Shown: one piece after another, positions 32,109-39,692 of the stretch | How the letters are laid out: each line of letters opens with the position of its first letter | How positions within the stretch are numbered: the first letter of the stretch is position 1 | DNA from: an uncultured Lachnospiraceae bacterium | GTDB taxonomy: Bacteria > Bacillota > Clostridia > Lachnospirales > Lachnospiraceae | Direction: 5' to 3' | DNA length: 44,736 bases | Assembly: GCA_900553355.1 (NCBI GenBank) | Contig: USDK01000019.1 | Location: forward strand, 1 to 44,736 | The notes under the pieces: generated by a model | What the model saw: only the letters and a program-made list of their open reading frames with translations | Database searches by the model: none | What the model was told of the DNA's origin: nothing | Made by a program: the position numbers and the translations under genes

Positions 32109-32120
32109 TCGCCCCTTAAA
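32093..32120. terminator. Perfect hairpin between convergent rarA and ferredoxin genes
   Basis: TTTAAGGGGCGA ATAG TCGCCCCTTAAA, a 12-bp stem whose loop holds the rarA stop codon; the minus-strand gene stops at 32123. T-runs are weak on both sides, so termination efficiency is uncertain. Confidence 0.65.
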
Positions 32121-32122
32121 TG

Positions 32123-32860
32123 TTATGCATTTGATTCCAGAATAGTTCCATCGATTTTTACTGTCACCACCTGCCAGGGGATAAATTTTCCACTGGCCTT
32201 TAAAGCTTGGGTGGCGGCATGCTGGATCCCGCCGCAGCAGGGAACCTCCATGCGGACGATGGTCAGGCTTTTGATGTCGTTGCCCCGGATGATCTCCGTC
32301 AGTTTTTCTGTATAGTCCACCGGATCCAGCTTCGGACATCCGATCAAAGTGATATGGTTCCGGATAAAACGCTGATGAAAACCGGCATAAGCGTAGGCAG
32401 TGCAGTCGGCTGCGATCAGAAGATGGGCGCCCTGGAAATACGGCGCTTTTACCGGGGCCAGCTGGATCTGCACCGGCCACTGGGAGAGCTGGCTTTGCGG
32501 AGCAGGTGATTCCAGAGGAGTTTTAGCGGCGCTGCAGTCGGAAGGTGTATGGCTGATGGATCTGGGGGCCTGGCCGGGACAGCCTGAGAAAGCCGGCTGT
32601 GCCTGAGAGCTGGAATCCTTTCTGGTTTTCAGATGAAGCTGGACGGCTTCCGGATCATAAGCGGCGGCCTCCCGCTCTTCAAAAGTGATGGCTCCGGTAG
32701 GGCAGGCCGGCAGACAGTCTCCCAGTCCGTCGCAGTAGTCGTCCCGGATCAGTTTTGCTTTTCCGTTTATCATCTGGATGGCTCCCTCGTGGCATGCAGC
32801 CGCGCAGGCGCCGCATCCGTTACATTTTTCTTCATTTATCTGGATAATTTTTCTTATCAT
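32123..32860 (-). CDS. 4Fe-4S ferredoxin-domain protein of unknown partner
   Basis: 245 aa. Two N-terminal cluster motifs: canonical CNGCGACAAAC and atypical CDGLGDCLPAC (C-x5-C-x3-C). A Pro/Ser/Gln-rich linker (~90-140) leads to a C-terminal domain with APYFQGAHLLIAADCTAYAYA, IGCPKLD and VPCCGG, which carries further Cys that could bind metal. The start is ATG at 32860 behind AGGAGGGA; an upstream in-frame extension lacks a ribosome-binding site. It is divergent from a Crp/Fnr regulator, so control by that regulator is likely. Related proteins are common in anaerobes and annotated only as ferredoxins. Confidence 0.87.
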   Translation of the reverse strand: MIRKIIQINEEKCNGCGACAAACHEGAIQMINGKAKLIRDDYCDGLGDCLPACPTGAITFEEREAAAYDPEAVQLHLKTRKDSSSQAQPAFSGCPGQAPRSISHTPSDCSAAKTPLESPAPQSQLSQWPVQIQLAPVKAPYFQGAHLLIAADCTAYAYAGFHQRFIRNHITLIGCPKLDPVDYTEKLTEIIRGNDIKSLTIVRMEVPCCGGIQHAATQALKASGKFIPWQVVTVKIDGTILESNA

Positions 32861-32873
32861 ATGAAATCCCTCC

Positions 32874-32902
32874 TTGACTTGATGTCTGCAGTTTACTATA
32901 AT
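32874..32902 (+). promoter_or_regulatory. Sigma-A-type promoter of the Crp/Fnr gene
   Basis: TTGACT (32874-32879), 17-bp spacer, TATAAT (32897-32902); near-consensus, with transcription expected to begin near 32909. Confidence 0.8.
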
Positions 32903-32917
32903 TTCCTCCAAAAGTAT

Positions 32918-32931
32918 GTTGGATTTCCAAC
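32918..32931. promoter_or_regulatory. Palindromic candidate operator for the Crp/Fnr regulator
   Basis: GTTGGA TT TCCAAC, a perfect palindrome just downstream of the predicted crp transcription start and upstream of the divergent ferredoxin gene. Crp/Fnr proteins bind such dyads, so autoregulation and control of the ferredoxin gene are plausible. Confidence 0.55.
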
Positions 32932-32945
32932 AAAGGAGAAAAATT

Positions 32946-33605
32946 ATGGAAACATATCAGGATTTGTTTGCGAAAATGCCCCTGTTTCAAGGGATAAGCA
33001 GGAAGGATTGCGAGAGTATCCTGCACTGTCTGGATGGCAGGAAAAAATATTTTCAGAAGCAGGAAGTGATCTGGTCAGAAGGCGAGCCTGCCAGAAAGGT
33101 AGGAATCGTCCTGAGCGGTTGCGTGCAGGTGGTCAGCGAGGATGTGTTCGGGAACAGGAATATCCTTGAGAAACTGATGCCGGGGGAATTGTTCGGGGCG
33201 GCCTACGCATGTGCGGGCGTGGGAGGAAGTCCGGTCAGTGTAGTGGCTGTAACAGACAGTCAGGTTTTCCAGGTGGATATACAGCGTGTACTCGAAGTGT
33301 GTCCGGCATCCTGCCCGTTTCATCAGCAGCTGATCCGGAATCTGGTGACGATCCTGGCCGGGAAAAATGTAATGCTCGGTGAAAAGCTGCGTCATCTGTC
33401 CAAACGGACGACCAGAGAAAAATTACTTTCTTATTTATCAGAAACGGCGAAGCAAAAGAATGCCCGGCATTTTGTGATTCCGTTTAACCGTCAGGAGCTG
33501 GCGGATTATCTGTGTGTGGAGAGAAGCGCCATGTCGGCGGAGCTTTCAAAGCTCCGCCAGGATGGGGTCTTGGATTACCGGAAAAGTGAGTTCTGGCTTA
33601 TTTGA
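32946..33605 (+). CDS. Crp/Fnr-family transcriptional regulator
   Basis: 219 aa. Residues ~8-125 form the cyclic-nucleotide-binding-type beta barrel (LFQGISRKDCESILHCL ... VWSEGEPARKVGIVLSGCVQVV). After a dimer helix, the C-terminal winged helix (~150-219) has RTTREKLLSYLSE and the recognition segment FNRQELADYLCVERSAMSAELSKLRQDGV. No Fnr-type N-terminal Cys cluster is visible, so the ligand (heme, NO, 2-oxoglutarate or other) is unknown. ATG 32946 follows AAAGGAG. Its end overlaps the convergent permease gene by 8 nt. Confidence 0.92.
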   Translation: METYQDLFAKMPLFQGISRKDCESILHCLDGRKKYFQKQEVIWSEGEPARKVGIVLSGCVQVVSEDVFGNRNILEKLMPGELFGAAYACAGVGGSPVSVVAVTDSQVFQVDIQRVLEVCPASCPFHQQLIRNLVTILAGKNVMLGEKLRHLSKRTTREKLLSYLSETAKQKNARHFVIPFNRQELADYLCVERSAMSAELSKLRQDGVLDYRKSEFWLI

Positions 33606-34443
33606 TATCCCGCTTCTGGAAATGTACCATTCCGATGAGAAGCGCTGCCAGAAAAAATCCGGCGGCAACGAAGAGTGCGCGGATCACGGAAGTTCGGGTA
33701 AGTCCGCCAAGCAGAGCATTCATGTTAGCATCAATCAGATAATTAGATAATGTCATGGTTTTGCCTGTGAATTTTTTGACCAGCATTTCTCCCAGCATGG
33801 CAAACAGAGATAAAAATTCCAGGAAACAGATGTTAACGGCCAGCGATCCTCCATTTTGCCGGATGATAAAGCTAAACATTACGAAAACAGATATGAAGGC
33901 GAAAAGGAGCAATAGCTCAAGTCCGGCTCCCCCGAGTGTCCGGGGCCAGTACCCTGAAGAAACAGGGCCAAATCCCCAGAGGATGGAAGCCGTGACAGCT
34001 GCGAACAGGACGTAGACCAGGGTCAGAAAGGCTCCTGCGGCCATGCCTGTGATCAGCTTGGAGCCATAAAGGGCTGCCCGGCTGTACTGTCTGGAGGCCA
34101 TGTTTTTGATTGTGCCATGGTTAAATTCGCTGCCTACGAACAGAGAGATGAGTACCGCCAGGATCAATGTTGTGTTGCCGGCAAAGAAGGAGAGGAGCTG
34201 GCCTGAACCGCTTAGCTCGTCGTAGCTTAAGGGTACGCCTTCCACAGAGACACTGACGCCGCTTTCCTCCAGCGTTTCCTGCTGTGAGGCGACCTGGGTC
34301 TCCATCTGGTCTCCCGCCAGACGATAGGTAAAATCCAGAAGAAAAACACTCCCGACAGCTAGGATTACCGTGACAGCCAGGCAGACCCAGAAATATCTGG
34401 CTTTTCTCAGTTTATAAAAATCACTTTTTAATATATGTGTCAT
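33598..34443 (-). CDS. ABC-2 type transporter permease
   Basis: 281-aa membrane protein with about six hydrophobic segments, one large external loop between the first two (residues ~45-95) and the typical ABC-2 exporter pattern (SDFYKLRKARYFWV at the N-terminus, SEFNHGTIKNMASRQYSR before a membrane segment). It probably exports a peptide, lipid or antibiotic, together with the ATPase encoded directly upstream. The start at ATG 34443 lies behind AAGGGGGAA; a longer in-frame version would overlap the ATPase gene. Substrate unknown. Confidence 0.88.
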   Translation of the reverse strand: MTHILKSDFYKLRKARYFWVCLAVTVILAVGSVFLLDFTYRLAGDQMETQVASQQETLEESGVSVSVEGVPLSYDELSGSGQLLSFFAGNTTLILAVLISLFVGSEFNHGTIKNMASRQYSRAALYGSKLITGMAAGAFLTLVYVLFAAVTASILWGFGPVSSGYWPRTLGGAGLELLLLFAFISVFVMFSFIIRQNGGSLAVNICFLEFLSLFAMLGEMLVKKFTGKTMTLSNYLIDANMNALLGGLTRTSVIRALFVAAGFFLAALLIGMVHFQKRDIK

Positions 34444-34445
34444 TT

Positions 34446-35180
34446 TTAGATTCCCCCTTGTATTTTCTTTAAGAAATAATCCTCCAGATCCATGATCGGT
34501 GTCCCGTCCGGGGCACTGCATCTTTGAATCAGCTGTTCCTCTGTAAATTCATCGATCAGTTTTCCCTGATGGATGATCCCGTAGCGCGTGGCAAATTTGG
34601 AAAGCTCTCCTAAGATGTGAGAGGAGATCAGAACGGTGATCTTCCGGTCACGGTTTAATTTCAGGATCAGGTCCCGGATCTCTTTGATCCCTTCCGGATC
34701 CAGGCCGTTTGTCGGTTCATCCAGAATCAGGAATTTCGGATTTCCGATCAGAGCGATGCCGATTGCCAGGCGCTGCCGCATCCCCAAGGAAAAGTCCTTT
34801 GCCTTTTTCTTCCCGGCATCGTCAAGACCAACCAGTGTCAGGATAGAATCAGCCTGGGATTCATTCCGGATGCCCTGGAGCTTATACTGGGCCAGGAGAT
34901 TCTCCTTTGCTGTCATTCCTGGATAGAGTGCGGGAGATTCGATAACGGTGCCGGTAAATTTACGGCCCTCGGGCAGATCCGGGCTCCCGAACATAAGGAT
35001 GGTCCCGTCATCCGGGGCGGCAAGTCCGGTGATCATGCGTATCAGCGTGGTCTTCCCGGCTCCGTTTTTTCCGATAAATCCATAGATATCACCTTCGTGG
35101 ATGGTCATGGAAAGGTGATCCACCACAGTGCGGTGAGCGTAACGCTTTGTCAGCTGGTTTGTGCGTAATATGACACTCAT
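34446..35180 (-). CDS. ABC transporter ATP-binding protein (BcrA/NatA-like)
   Basis: 244-aa ABC ATPase: Walker A GKNGAGKTT (~38-46), signature FSLGMRQRLAIG, Walker B FLILDEPTNGLDPEG and switch His in ISSHIL. The best family fit is the bacitracin/lantibiotic-immunity or Na+ export type of ABC-2 exporters. The stop is 2 nt from the permease start, so both are translated from one message. A reverse promoter and palindrome precede it. Confidence 0.92.
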   Translation of the reverse strand: MSVILRTNQLTKRYAHRTVVDHLSMTIHEGDIYGFIGKNGAGKTTLIRMITGLAAPDDGTILMFGSPDLPEGRKFTGTVIESPALYPGMTAKENLLAQYKLQGIRNESQADSILTLVGLDDAGKKKAKDFSLGMRQRLAIGIALIGNPKFLILDEPTNGLDPEGIKEIRDLILKLNRDRKITVLISSHILGELSKFATRYGIIHQGKLIDEFTEEQLIQRCSAPDGTPIMDLEDYFLKKIQGGI

Positions 35181-35214
35181 ATTTGTGCTCCTTTCAAATG
35201 TATTTATGTATTAG

Positions 35215-35263
35215 TGTATTATTAAGTTAATACAATAATATATTTAAGAAATGAATTTGTCAA
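35215..35263 (-). promoter_or_regulatory. Promoter and candidate operator of the ABC exporter
   Basis: On the minus strand TTGACA (plus 35258-35263), 17-bp spacer and TATTAT (plus 35235-35240) form a near-consensus promoter. Directly downstream in the transcript lies the palindrome TGTATTA N6 TAATACA (35215-35234), a likely repressor site. No regulator gene is adjacent. Confidence 0.65.
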
Positions 35264-35281
35264 GATAAAAAAAGAAGAAGA

Positions 35282-35310
35282 TTGTATTTTTTATTTTCAG
35301 AAGCTATAAT
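35282..35310 (+). promoter_or_regulatory. Sigma-A-type promoter of the 97-aa protein gene
   Basis: TTGTAT (35282-35287), 17-bp spacer, TATAAT (35305-35310). Confidence 0.6.
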
Positions 35311-35343
35311 TTACATAGAAACTTTTAAATAGGAGGAAATGTC

Positions 35344-35637
35344 ATGAAGGTTTATGATGCAGTGAACAAGACAGAGGTAGAGGTGGACGGGACCAAGGGC
35401 CTGATCGAAAAGATGAAGGAAGGCCGGCAGGTAGACCTGTATCTGAAAGAAAAAAAGTCAGATGAGGACGGATACATGAGCTGGGATGTGGAGCACTGGT
35501 CCAGCGTAGACGGGAAAAGATTCATCCGCTGCTATTCTCTGGAGGGAAGAGTCTTAAGCGAGTCTACCGGCCATAACATCTACGATCTGCAGAATGACTT
35601 TAAGCCGGAAGAGGCAGAAAAAGTAGAATTGAGCTAA
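35344..35637 (+). CDS. Small protein of unknown function
   Basis: 97 residues, hydrophilic, no signal peptide or membrane segment. It begins MKVYDAVNKTEVEVDGTKGL and contains several Trp/Tyr in the middle (DEDGYMSWDVEHWSSVDGKRF), suggesting a compact beta-rich fold. It has a near-ideal ribosome-binding site (AGGAGG), its own promoter and its own terminator, so it is a genuine monocistronic gene. I recognise no family. Confidence 0.75.
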   Translation: MKVYDAVNKTEVEVDGTKGLIEKMKEGRQVDLYLKEKKSDEDGYMSWDVEHWSSVDGKRFIRCYSLEGRVLSESTGHNIYDLQNDFKPEEAEKVELS

Positions 35638-35665
35638 AACTGGACTGGCAAAGGTCCTTGAAAAG

Positions 35666-35702
35666 AAAAACGCTGAGGTCATAGGACTCCGGCGTTTTTT
35701 TG
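35666..35702 (+). terminator. Intrinsic terminator before hrcA operon
   Basis: Imperfect stem around AAAAACGC / GCGTTTTTT with inner GGTC/GGAC pairing and seven or more T at the 3' end. Confidence 0.8.
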
Positions 35703-35725
35703 TAACGAAATTTTTGCAAATAGTG

Positions 35726-35754
35726 TTGACAAACAAAGAGCATAGTGCTAAATT
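35726..35754 (+). promoter_or_regulatory. Heat-shock operon promoter (sigma-A type)
   Basis: TTGACA (35726-35731) and TAAATT (35749-35754) with a 17-bp spacer; the CIRCE operator begins 15 bp downstream. Confidence 0.75.
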
Positions 35755-35768
35755 AATAGTCGAAGATG

Positions 35769-35795
35769 TTAGCACTCAGTTTTAAAGAGTGCTAA
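35769..35795. promoter_or_regulatory. CIRCE operator bound by HrcA
   Basis: Perfect TTAGCACTC N9 GAGTGCTAA, the universal CIRCE element, placed between the promoter and hrcA. HrcA dimers bind it and repress the hrcA-grpE-dnaK operon until heat shock. Confidence 0.98.
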
Positions 35796-35819
35796 TAAAA
35801 TCCGAAAGGAGGCGGACGG

Positions 35820-36875
35820 ATGGTGGCAGATCATGGATTGAGTGAACGAAAGCTGAAGATTCTTCATGCGATTATCCAGAATTATCTGGAAACCGGTGAA
35901 CCAGTAGGATCCAGGACTATATCAAAGTACACGGATCTGAACTTAAGTTCAGCGACGATCCGGAATGAGATGGCAGATCTGGAAGAACTGGGATATATTC
36001 TGCAGCCTCATACGTCAGCTGGACGTATCCCTTCGGATCAGGGCTATCGCCTCTATGTGGATATGCTGATGGAGCAAAAGGAGCAGGAGTTAAACGAGAT
36101 GCAGGAGCAGATGCTGGATAAGGCTGATAAAATGGAGCAGCTTTTAAGGCAGGCTGCCAGGGTTCTGGCAAATAATACAAACTATGCAACGATGGTTTCG
36201 ACTCCTGTGAGCAACGCTAATAAGCTGAAATTCATCCAGCTGTCAGCTGTAGATGAGGAACAGATCATCGCAGTCATTGTGCTGGGAGGCAATGTGATCA
36301 AAAATAAGATCATTAATGTAGAAGAGCCTTTGAGTAATGAAAATCTTCTGAAGCTGAATATGTTGCTGAATACGACACTGACAGGAATGTCGATAGAAGA
36401 GATCAATCTGGGATTGATCGCCAGGCTGAAGGAACAGGCCGGGATCCACAGCGAAGTGGTAGGCAATGTACTGGATGCGGTGGCAGAAGTGATCCAGGTG
36501 GACAACGACATGCAGATCTATACCAGTGGAGCGACCAACATTTTCAAGTACCCAGAGCTCAGCGACAAGCAGAGCGCTCAGGAAATCATCAGTGCCTTTG
36601 AAGAAAAGCAGCAGTTGAATGAACTGGTCACACAGACACTGGCAAGAGAGGATAATACAGGGATCCAGGTATACATCGGAGATGAGACCCCGGTTCAGAA
36701 CATGAAGGACTGCAGCGTTGTGACGGCAACTTATGAATTAGGTGAAGGCATGAAGGGAACGATAGGTATTATCGGTCCCAAGCGTATGGATTATGAGCAT
36801 GTGCTTAAGTCTATGAAACGCCTTCAGAATGAACTGGATCAGATGTTTCATAAAAAAGATGAAAACGAGACATAG
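35820..36875 (+). CDS. hrcA: Heat-inducible transcription repressor HrcA
   Basis: 351-aa winged-helix repressor. The N-terminal DNA-binding part contains LSERKLKILHAIIQNYLETGEPVGSRT and the recognition helix region SSATIRNEMADLEELGYI; QPHTSAGRIPSDQGYRLYVD is the HrcA signature. The rest is the GAF-like and dimerisation region. Its activity depends on GroEL in other Firmicutes. Start ATG 35820 sits behind AAAGGAGG, 24 nt after CIRCE. First gene of the class I heat-shock operon. Confidence 0.98.
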   Translation: MVADHGLSERKLKILHAIIQNYLETGEPVGSRTISKYTDLNLSSATIRNEMADLEELGYILQPHTSAGRIPSDQGYRLYVDMLMEQKEQELNEMQEQMLDKADKMEQLLRQAARVLANNTNYATMVSTPVSNANKLKFIQLSAVDEEQIIAVIVLGGNVIKNKIINVEEPLSNENLLKLNMLLNTTLTGMSIEEINLGLIARLKEQAGIHSEVVGNVLDAVAEVIQVDNDMQIYTSGATNIFKYPELSDKQSAQEIISAFEEKQQLNELVTQTLAREDNTGIQVYIGDETPVQNMKDCSVVTATYELGEGMKGTIGIIGPKRMDYEHVLKSMKRLQNELDQMFHKKDENET

Positions 36876-36892
36876 CAAGTATAGAAAGAAAG

Positions 36893-37543
36893 GTGGAAGA
36901 ACCCTTGGAAAATAAGCAGGAAAAAAGCCAGGAAGAAATGGTAAAGGAAACGGATCCGAAAGAAGAGGTTGAAGGCGAAAAGACAGAAGAAAAAGAGCCG
37001 GAAACGGAAGAGACACAGGAAGGTGCCGCGGATCAGGAAGATTCCGAAAGCCATGACGATGGCGAAGAGAAAAAAGAAAAGAAGCTTTTTGGCAAAAAGA
37101 AAAAAGATAAAAAAGATGAAAAAATCGAAGAACTGACGGATAAACTGACACGTCAGATGGCAGAGTTTGATAACTTCCGCAAACGTACAGAAAAGGAAAA
37201 ATCCCAGATGTACGAAGTAGGCGCGAAAGATATCATAGAAAAGATTCTTCCGGTGGTAGACAACTTTGAGCGAGGACTTGGAGCAGTCACCGAGGAAGAA
37301 AAAGAAAACCCGTTTGTACAGGGAATGGAAAAAGTATATAAACAACTGATGACCACCCTGGAAGGAATCGAGGTGAAACCAATCGAAGCCGTCGGCAAGG
37401 AATTCGATCCCGACTATCACAATGCAGTGATGCATGTGGAAGATGAAAACCTGGGAGAGAATGTCATCGCCGAGGAGTTCCAAAAAGGTTATATGTACCG
37501 TGACTCTGTTGTGAGACACAGTATGGTAAAAGTAGCAAATTAA
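36893..37543 (+). CDS. grpE: Nucleotide exchange factor GrpE
   Basis: 216-aa co-chaperone that releases ADP from DnaK. A long charged, Glu/Lys-rich N-terminal tail (~1-75) precedes the coiled-coil helix (EELTDKLTRQMAEFDNFRKRTEKEK) and the C-terminal beta domain (LPVVDNFERGL ... FDPDYHNAVMHVED ... YRDSVVRHSMVKVAN). The start is ambiguous: GTG 36893 has a weak AGAAAG site, while TTG 36905 lies 8 nt after AAGGTGG. Either gives an intact protein. It is 17 nt after hrcA. Confidence 0.95.
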   Translation: MEEPLENKQEKSQEEMVKETDPKEEVEGEKTEEKEPETEETQEGAADQEDSESHDDGEEKKEKKLFGKKKKDKKDEKIEELTDKLTRQMAEFDNFRKRTEKEKSQMYEVGAKDIIEKILPVVDNFERGLGAVTEEEKENPFVQGMEKVYKQLMTTLEGIEVKPIEAVGKEFDPDYHNAVMHVEDENLGENVIAEEFQKGYMYRDSVVRHSMVKVAN

Positions 37544-37589
37544 CTTTCATATTTGGAAATAAAAATATTTATATTAGGAGGAATTTACA

Positions 37590-39467
37590 ATGGGCAAGAT
37601 TATTGGTATTGACTTAGGAACAACAAACAGCTGTGTAGCCGTTATGGAAGGTGGACAGCCAACAGTTATCGCAAATACAGAAGGCGCAAGAACAACACCA
37701 TCAGTTGTCGCTTTCACAAAAACAGGAGAACGTCTTGTAGGTGAACCTGCAAAACGTCAGGCAGTAACAAACGCAGAGAGAACAATCTCTTCCATTAAAA
37801 GAGAGATGGGTACTGATTATCGTGTAACAATCGACGACAAGAAATATTCCCCACAGGAAATTTCCGCTATGATTCTTCAGAAACTGAAAAAAGATGCAGA
37901 AGGATACCTTGGTGAGAAAGTTACAGAGGCAGTTATCACAGTTCCTGCATATTTCAATGATGCTCAGCGTCAGGCAACAAAAGATGCCGGTAAAATCGCA
38001 GGTCTTGATGTAAAACGTATCATCAACGAGCCTACCGCAGCAGCTCTGGCATACGGACTGGACAACGAAAATGAGCAGAAGATCATGGTATACGACCTTG
38101 GAGGCGGTACCTTCGATGTTTCCATCATCGAAATCGGTGACGGTGTTATCGAAGTTCTTTCCACAGCAGGTAACAACCGTCTGGGCGGCGATGACTTCGA
38201 CCAGAAAGTAACAGATTATATTCTTGCTGAGTTCAAGAAACAGGAAGGCGTAGATCTTTCCAATGATAAAATGGCTCTGCAGAGAATCAGAGAAGCAGCA
38301 GAGAAAGCAAAGAAAGAGCTTTCCAGCGCAACTACAACCAACATCAACCTGCCGTTCATCACTGCAACCGCAGATGGCCCGAAACATCTCGATATGAACC
38401 TGACAAAGGCTAAATTCGATGAGCTGACCCACGACCTGGTAGAGAAAACCGCAGAGCCGGTACAGAGAGCACTCTCTGATGCAGGCCTTCAGGCATCCGA
38501 GCTTTCCAAAGTCCTTCTGGTAGGCGGATCTACCCGTATCCCGGCTGTACAGGATAAAGTAAGACAGCTGACCGGACACGAGCCGAGCAAGAGCCTGAAC
38601 CCGGATGAGTGCGTAGCACTTGGTGCTTCCGTACAGGGCGGTAAACTTGCAGGAGATGCCGGCGCAGGCGACATCCTTCTTCTGGATGTAACTCCGCTGT
38701 CTCTGTCCATCGAGACGATGGGAGGTATTGCAACTCGTCTGATCGAGCGTAACACCACAATCCCGACCAAGAAGAGCCAGATCTTCTCCACCGCAGCTGA
38801 TAACCAGACAGCAGTAGATATCAACGTAGTACAGGGTGAGCGTCAGTTCGCGAAAGACAACAAATCCCTCGGCCAGTTCCGTCTGGATGGAATTCCGCCA
38901 GCAAGAAGAGGCGTTCCGCAGATCGAGGTTACCTTTGATATCGATGCCAACGGTATCGTAAATGTATCTGCAAAAGACCTGGGAACAGGAAAAGAGCAGC
39001 ACATCACCATCACCGCAGGCTCTAATATGTCCGACAGCGAGATCGACAAAGCAGTCAAAGAAGCTGCTGAGTTCGAAGCTCAGGATAAGAAACGCAAAGA
39101 AGCAATCGACGCAAGAAACGATGCAGACTCTATGGTATTCCAGACCGAGAAAGCAATCGAGGAAGTCGGCGACAAGCTGGATGCAAACGATAAGACAGCA
39201 GTAGAAGCTGACCTGAACGCACTGAAAGACCTCATTGCAAAATGCAATCCGGAAGAGATGACAGATGCACAGGTAGCTGACCTGAAAGCAGCTCAGGAAA
39301 AACTGATGACAAGCGCTCAGAAACTGTTCGCAAAGCTGTATGAGCAGCAGGGCGGCGCAGCAGGCGCTGGTGCCGGAACAGCTGGTGCAGGCCCGGATAT
39401 GGGAAATGCAGGAGCAGCAGGCGGCCATGACGACGATGTCGTAGACGCTGACTACAAAGAGGTTTAA
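37590..39467 (+). CDS. dnaK: Chaperone DnaK (Hsp70)
   Basis: 625 aa. ATPase domain with GIDLGTTNSCVAVM at the N-terminus, AYFNDAQRQATKDAG, YDLGGGTFDVSI and VGGSTRIPAVQ; the substrate domain begins after LLLDVTPLSLSIETMGG; then the helical lid and a Gly/Ala-rich tail ending DDVVDADYKEV. Binds unfolded segments with DnaJ and GrpE. Strong AGGAGG ribosome-binding site. Codon use is strongly biased (Arg as CGT, many C-ending codons), as expected for high expression. Confidence 0.99.
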   Translation: MGKIIGIDLGTTNSCVAVMEGGQPTVIANTEGARTTPSVVAFTKTGERLVGEPAKRQAVTNAERTISSIKREMGTDYRVTIDDKKYSPQEISAMILQKLKKDAEGYLGEKVTEAVITVPAYFNDAQRQATKDAGKIAGLDVKRIINEPTAAALAYGLDNENEQKIMVYDLGGGTFDVSIIEIGDGVIEVLSTAGNNRLGGDDFDQKVTDYILAEFKKQEGVDLSNDKMALQRIREAAEKAKKELSSATTTNINLPFITATADGPKHLDMNLTKAKFDELTHDLVEKTAEPVQRALSDAGLQASELSKVLLVGGSTRIPAVQDKVRQLTGHEPSKSLNPDECVALGASVQGGKLAGDAGAGDILLLDVTPLSLSIETMGGIATRLIERNTTIPTKKSQIFSTAADNQTAVDINVVQGERQFAKDNKSLGQFRLDGIPPARRGVPQIEVTFDIDANGIVNVSAKDLGTGKEQHITITAGSNMSDSEIDKAVKEAAEFEAQDKKRKEAIDARNDADSMVFQTEKAIEEVGDKLDANDKTAVEADLNALKDLIAKCNPEEMTDAQVADLKAAQEKLMTSAQKLFAKLYEQQGGAAGAGAGTAGAGPDMGNAGAAGGHDDDVVDADYKEV

Positions 39468-39557
39468 TTTTCAGCATGTCACACTCCGTGAAAATACCGA
39501 CTGTGAGTTGAAACAATAAGTAAATAAACGCAAAAAGCCCTGTGAGGCGAATGTTTG

Positions 39558-39587
39558 CAGGGGACGGAAAATACATTCCGCCCCCTG
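39558..39587 (+). other. GC-rich hairpin between dnaK and dnaJ
   Basis: CAGGGGACGGAA pairs with TTCCGCCCCCTG around a 6-nt loop, followed by TATTTATG. With no proper T-run it may attenuate or process the message, lowering dnaJ relative to dnaK. The 225-nt gap it lies in holds no gene that I can see. Confidence 0.6.
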
Positions 39588-39692
39588 TATTTATGCTGGT
39601 ATTGCTTTCGGAAAAGTGCTATACTGGAGCGTGCGGAAAAACATTTCTGCAAAGATGAAATTTGTGGAACAGAAATGAAAAGGTGAACATAA

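Noticed and set aside
36848..37519. 223-codon Phe-rich minus-strand frame opposite grpE
   Set aside because: Its Phe/Leu content is the complement of the Glu/Lys-rich grpE codons, a typical shadow that mimics a membrane protein.
37701..39428. 575-codon open frame antisense to dnaK
   Set aside because: Long antisense frames are a well-known by-product of dnaK codon bias. It has no ribosome-binding site, Cys/Ser-rich low-complexity content and no domain.
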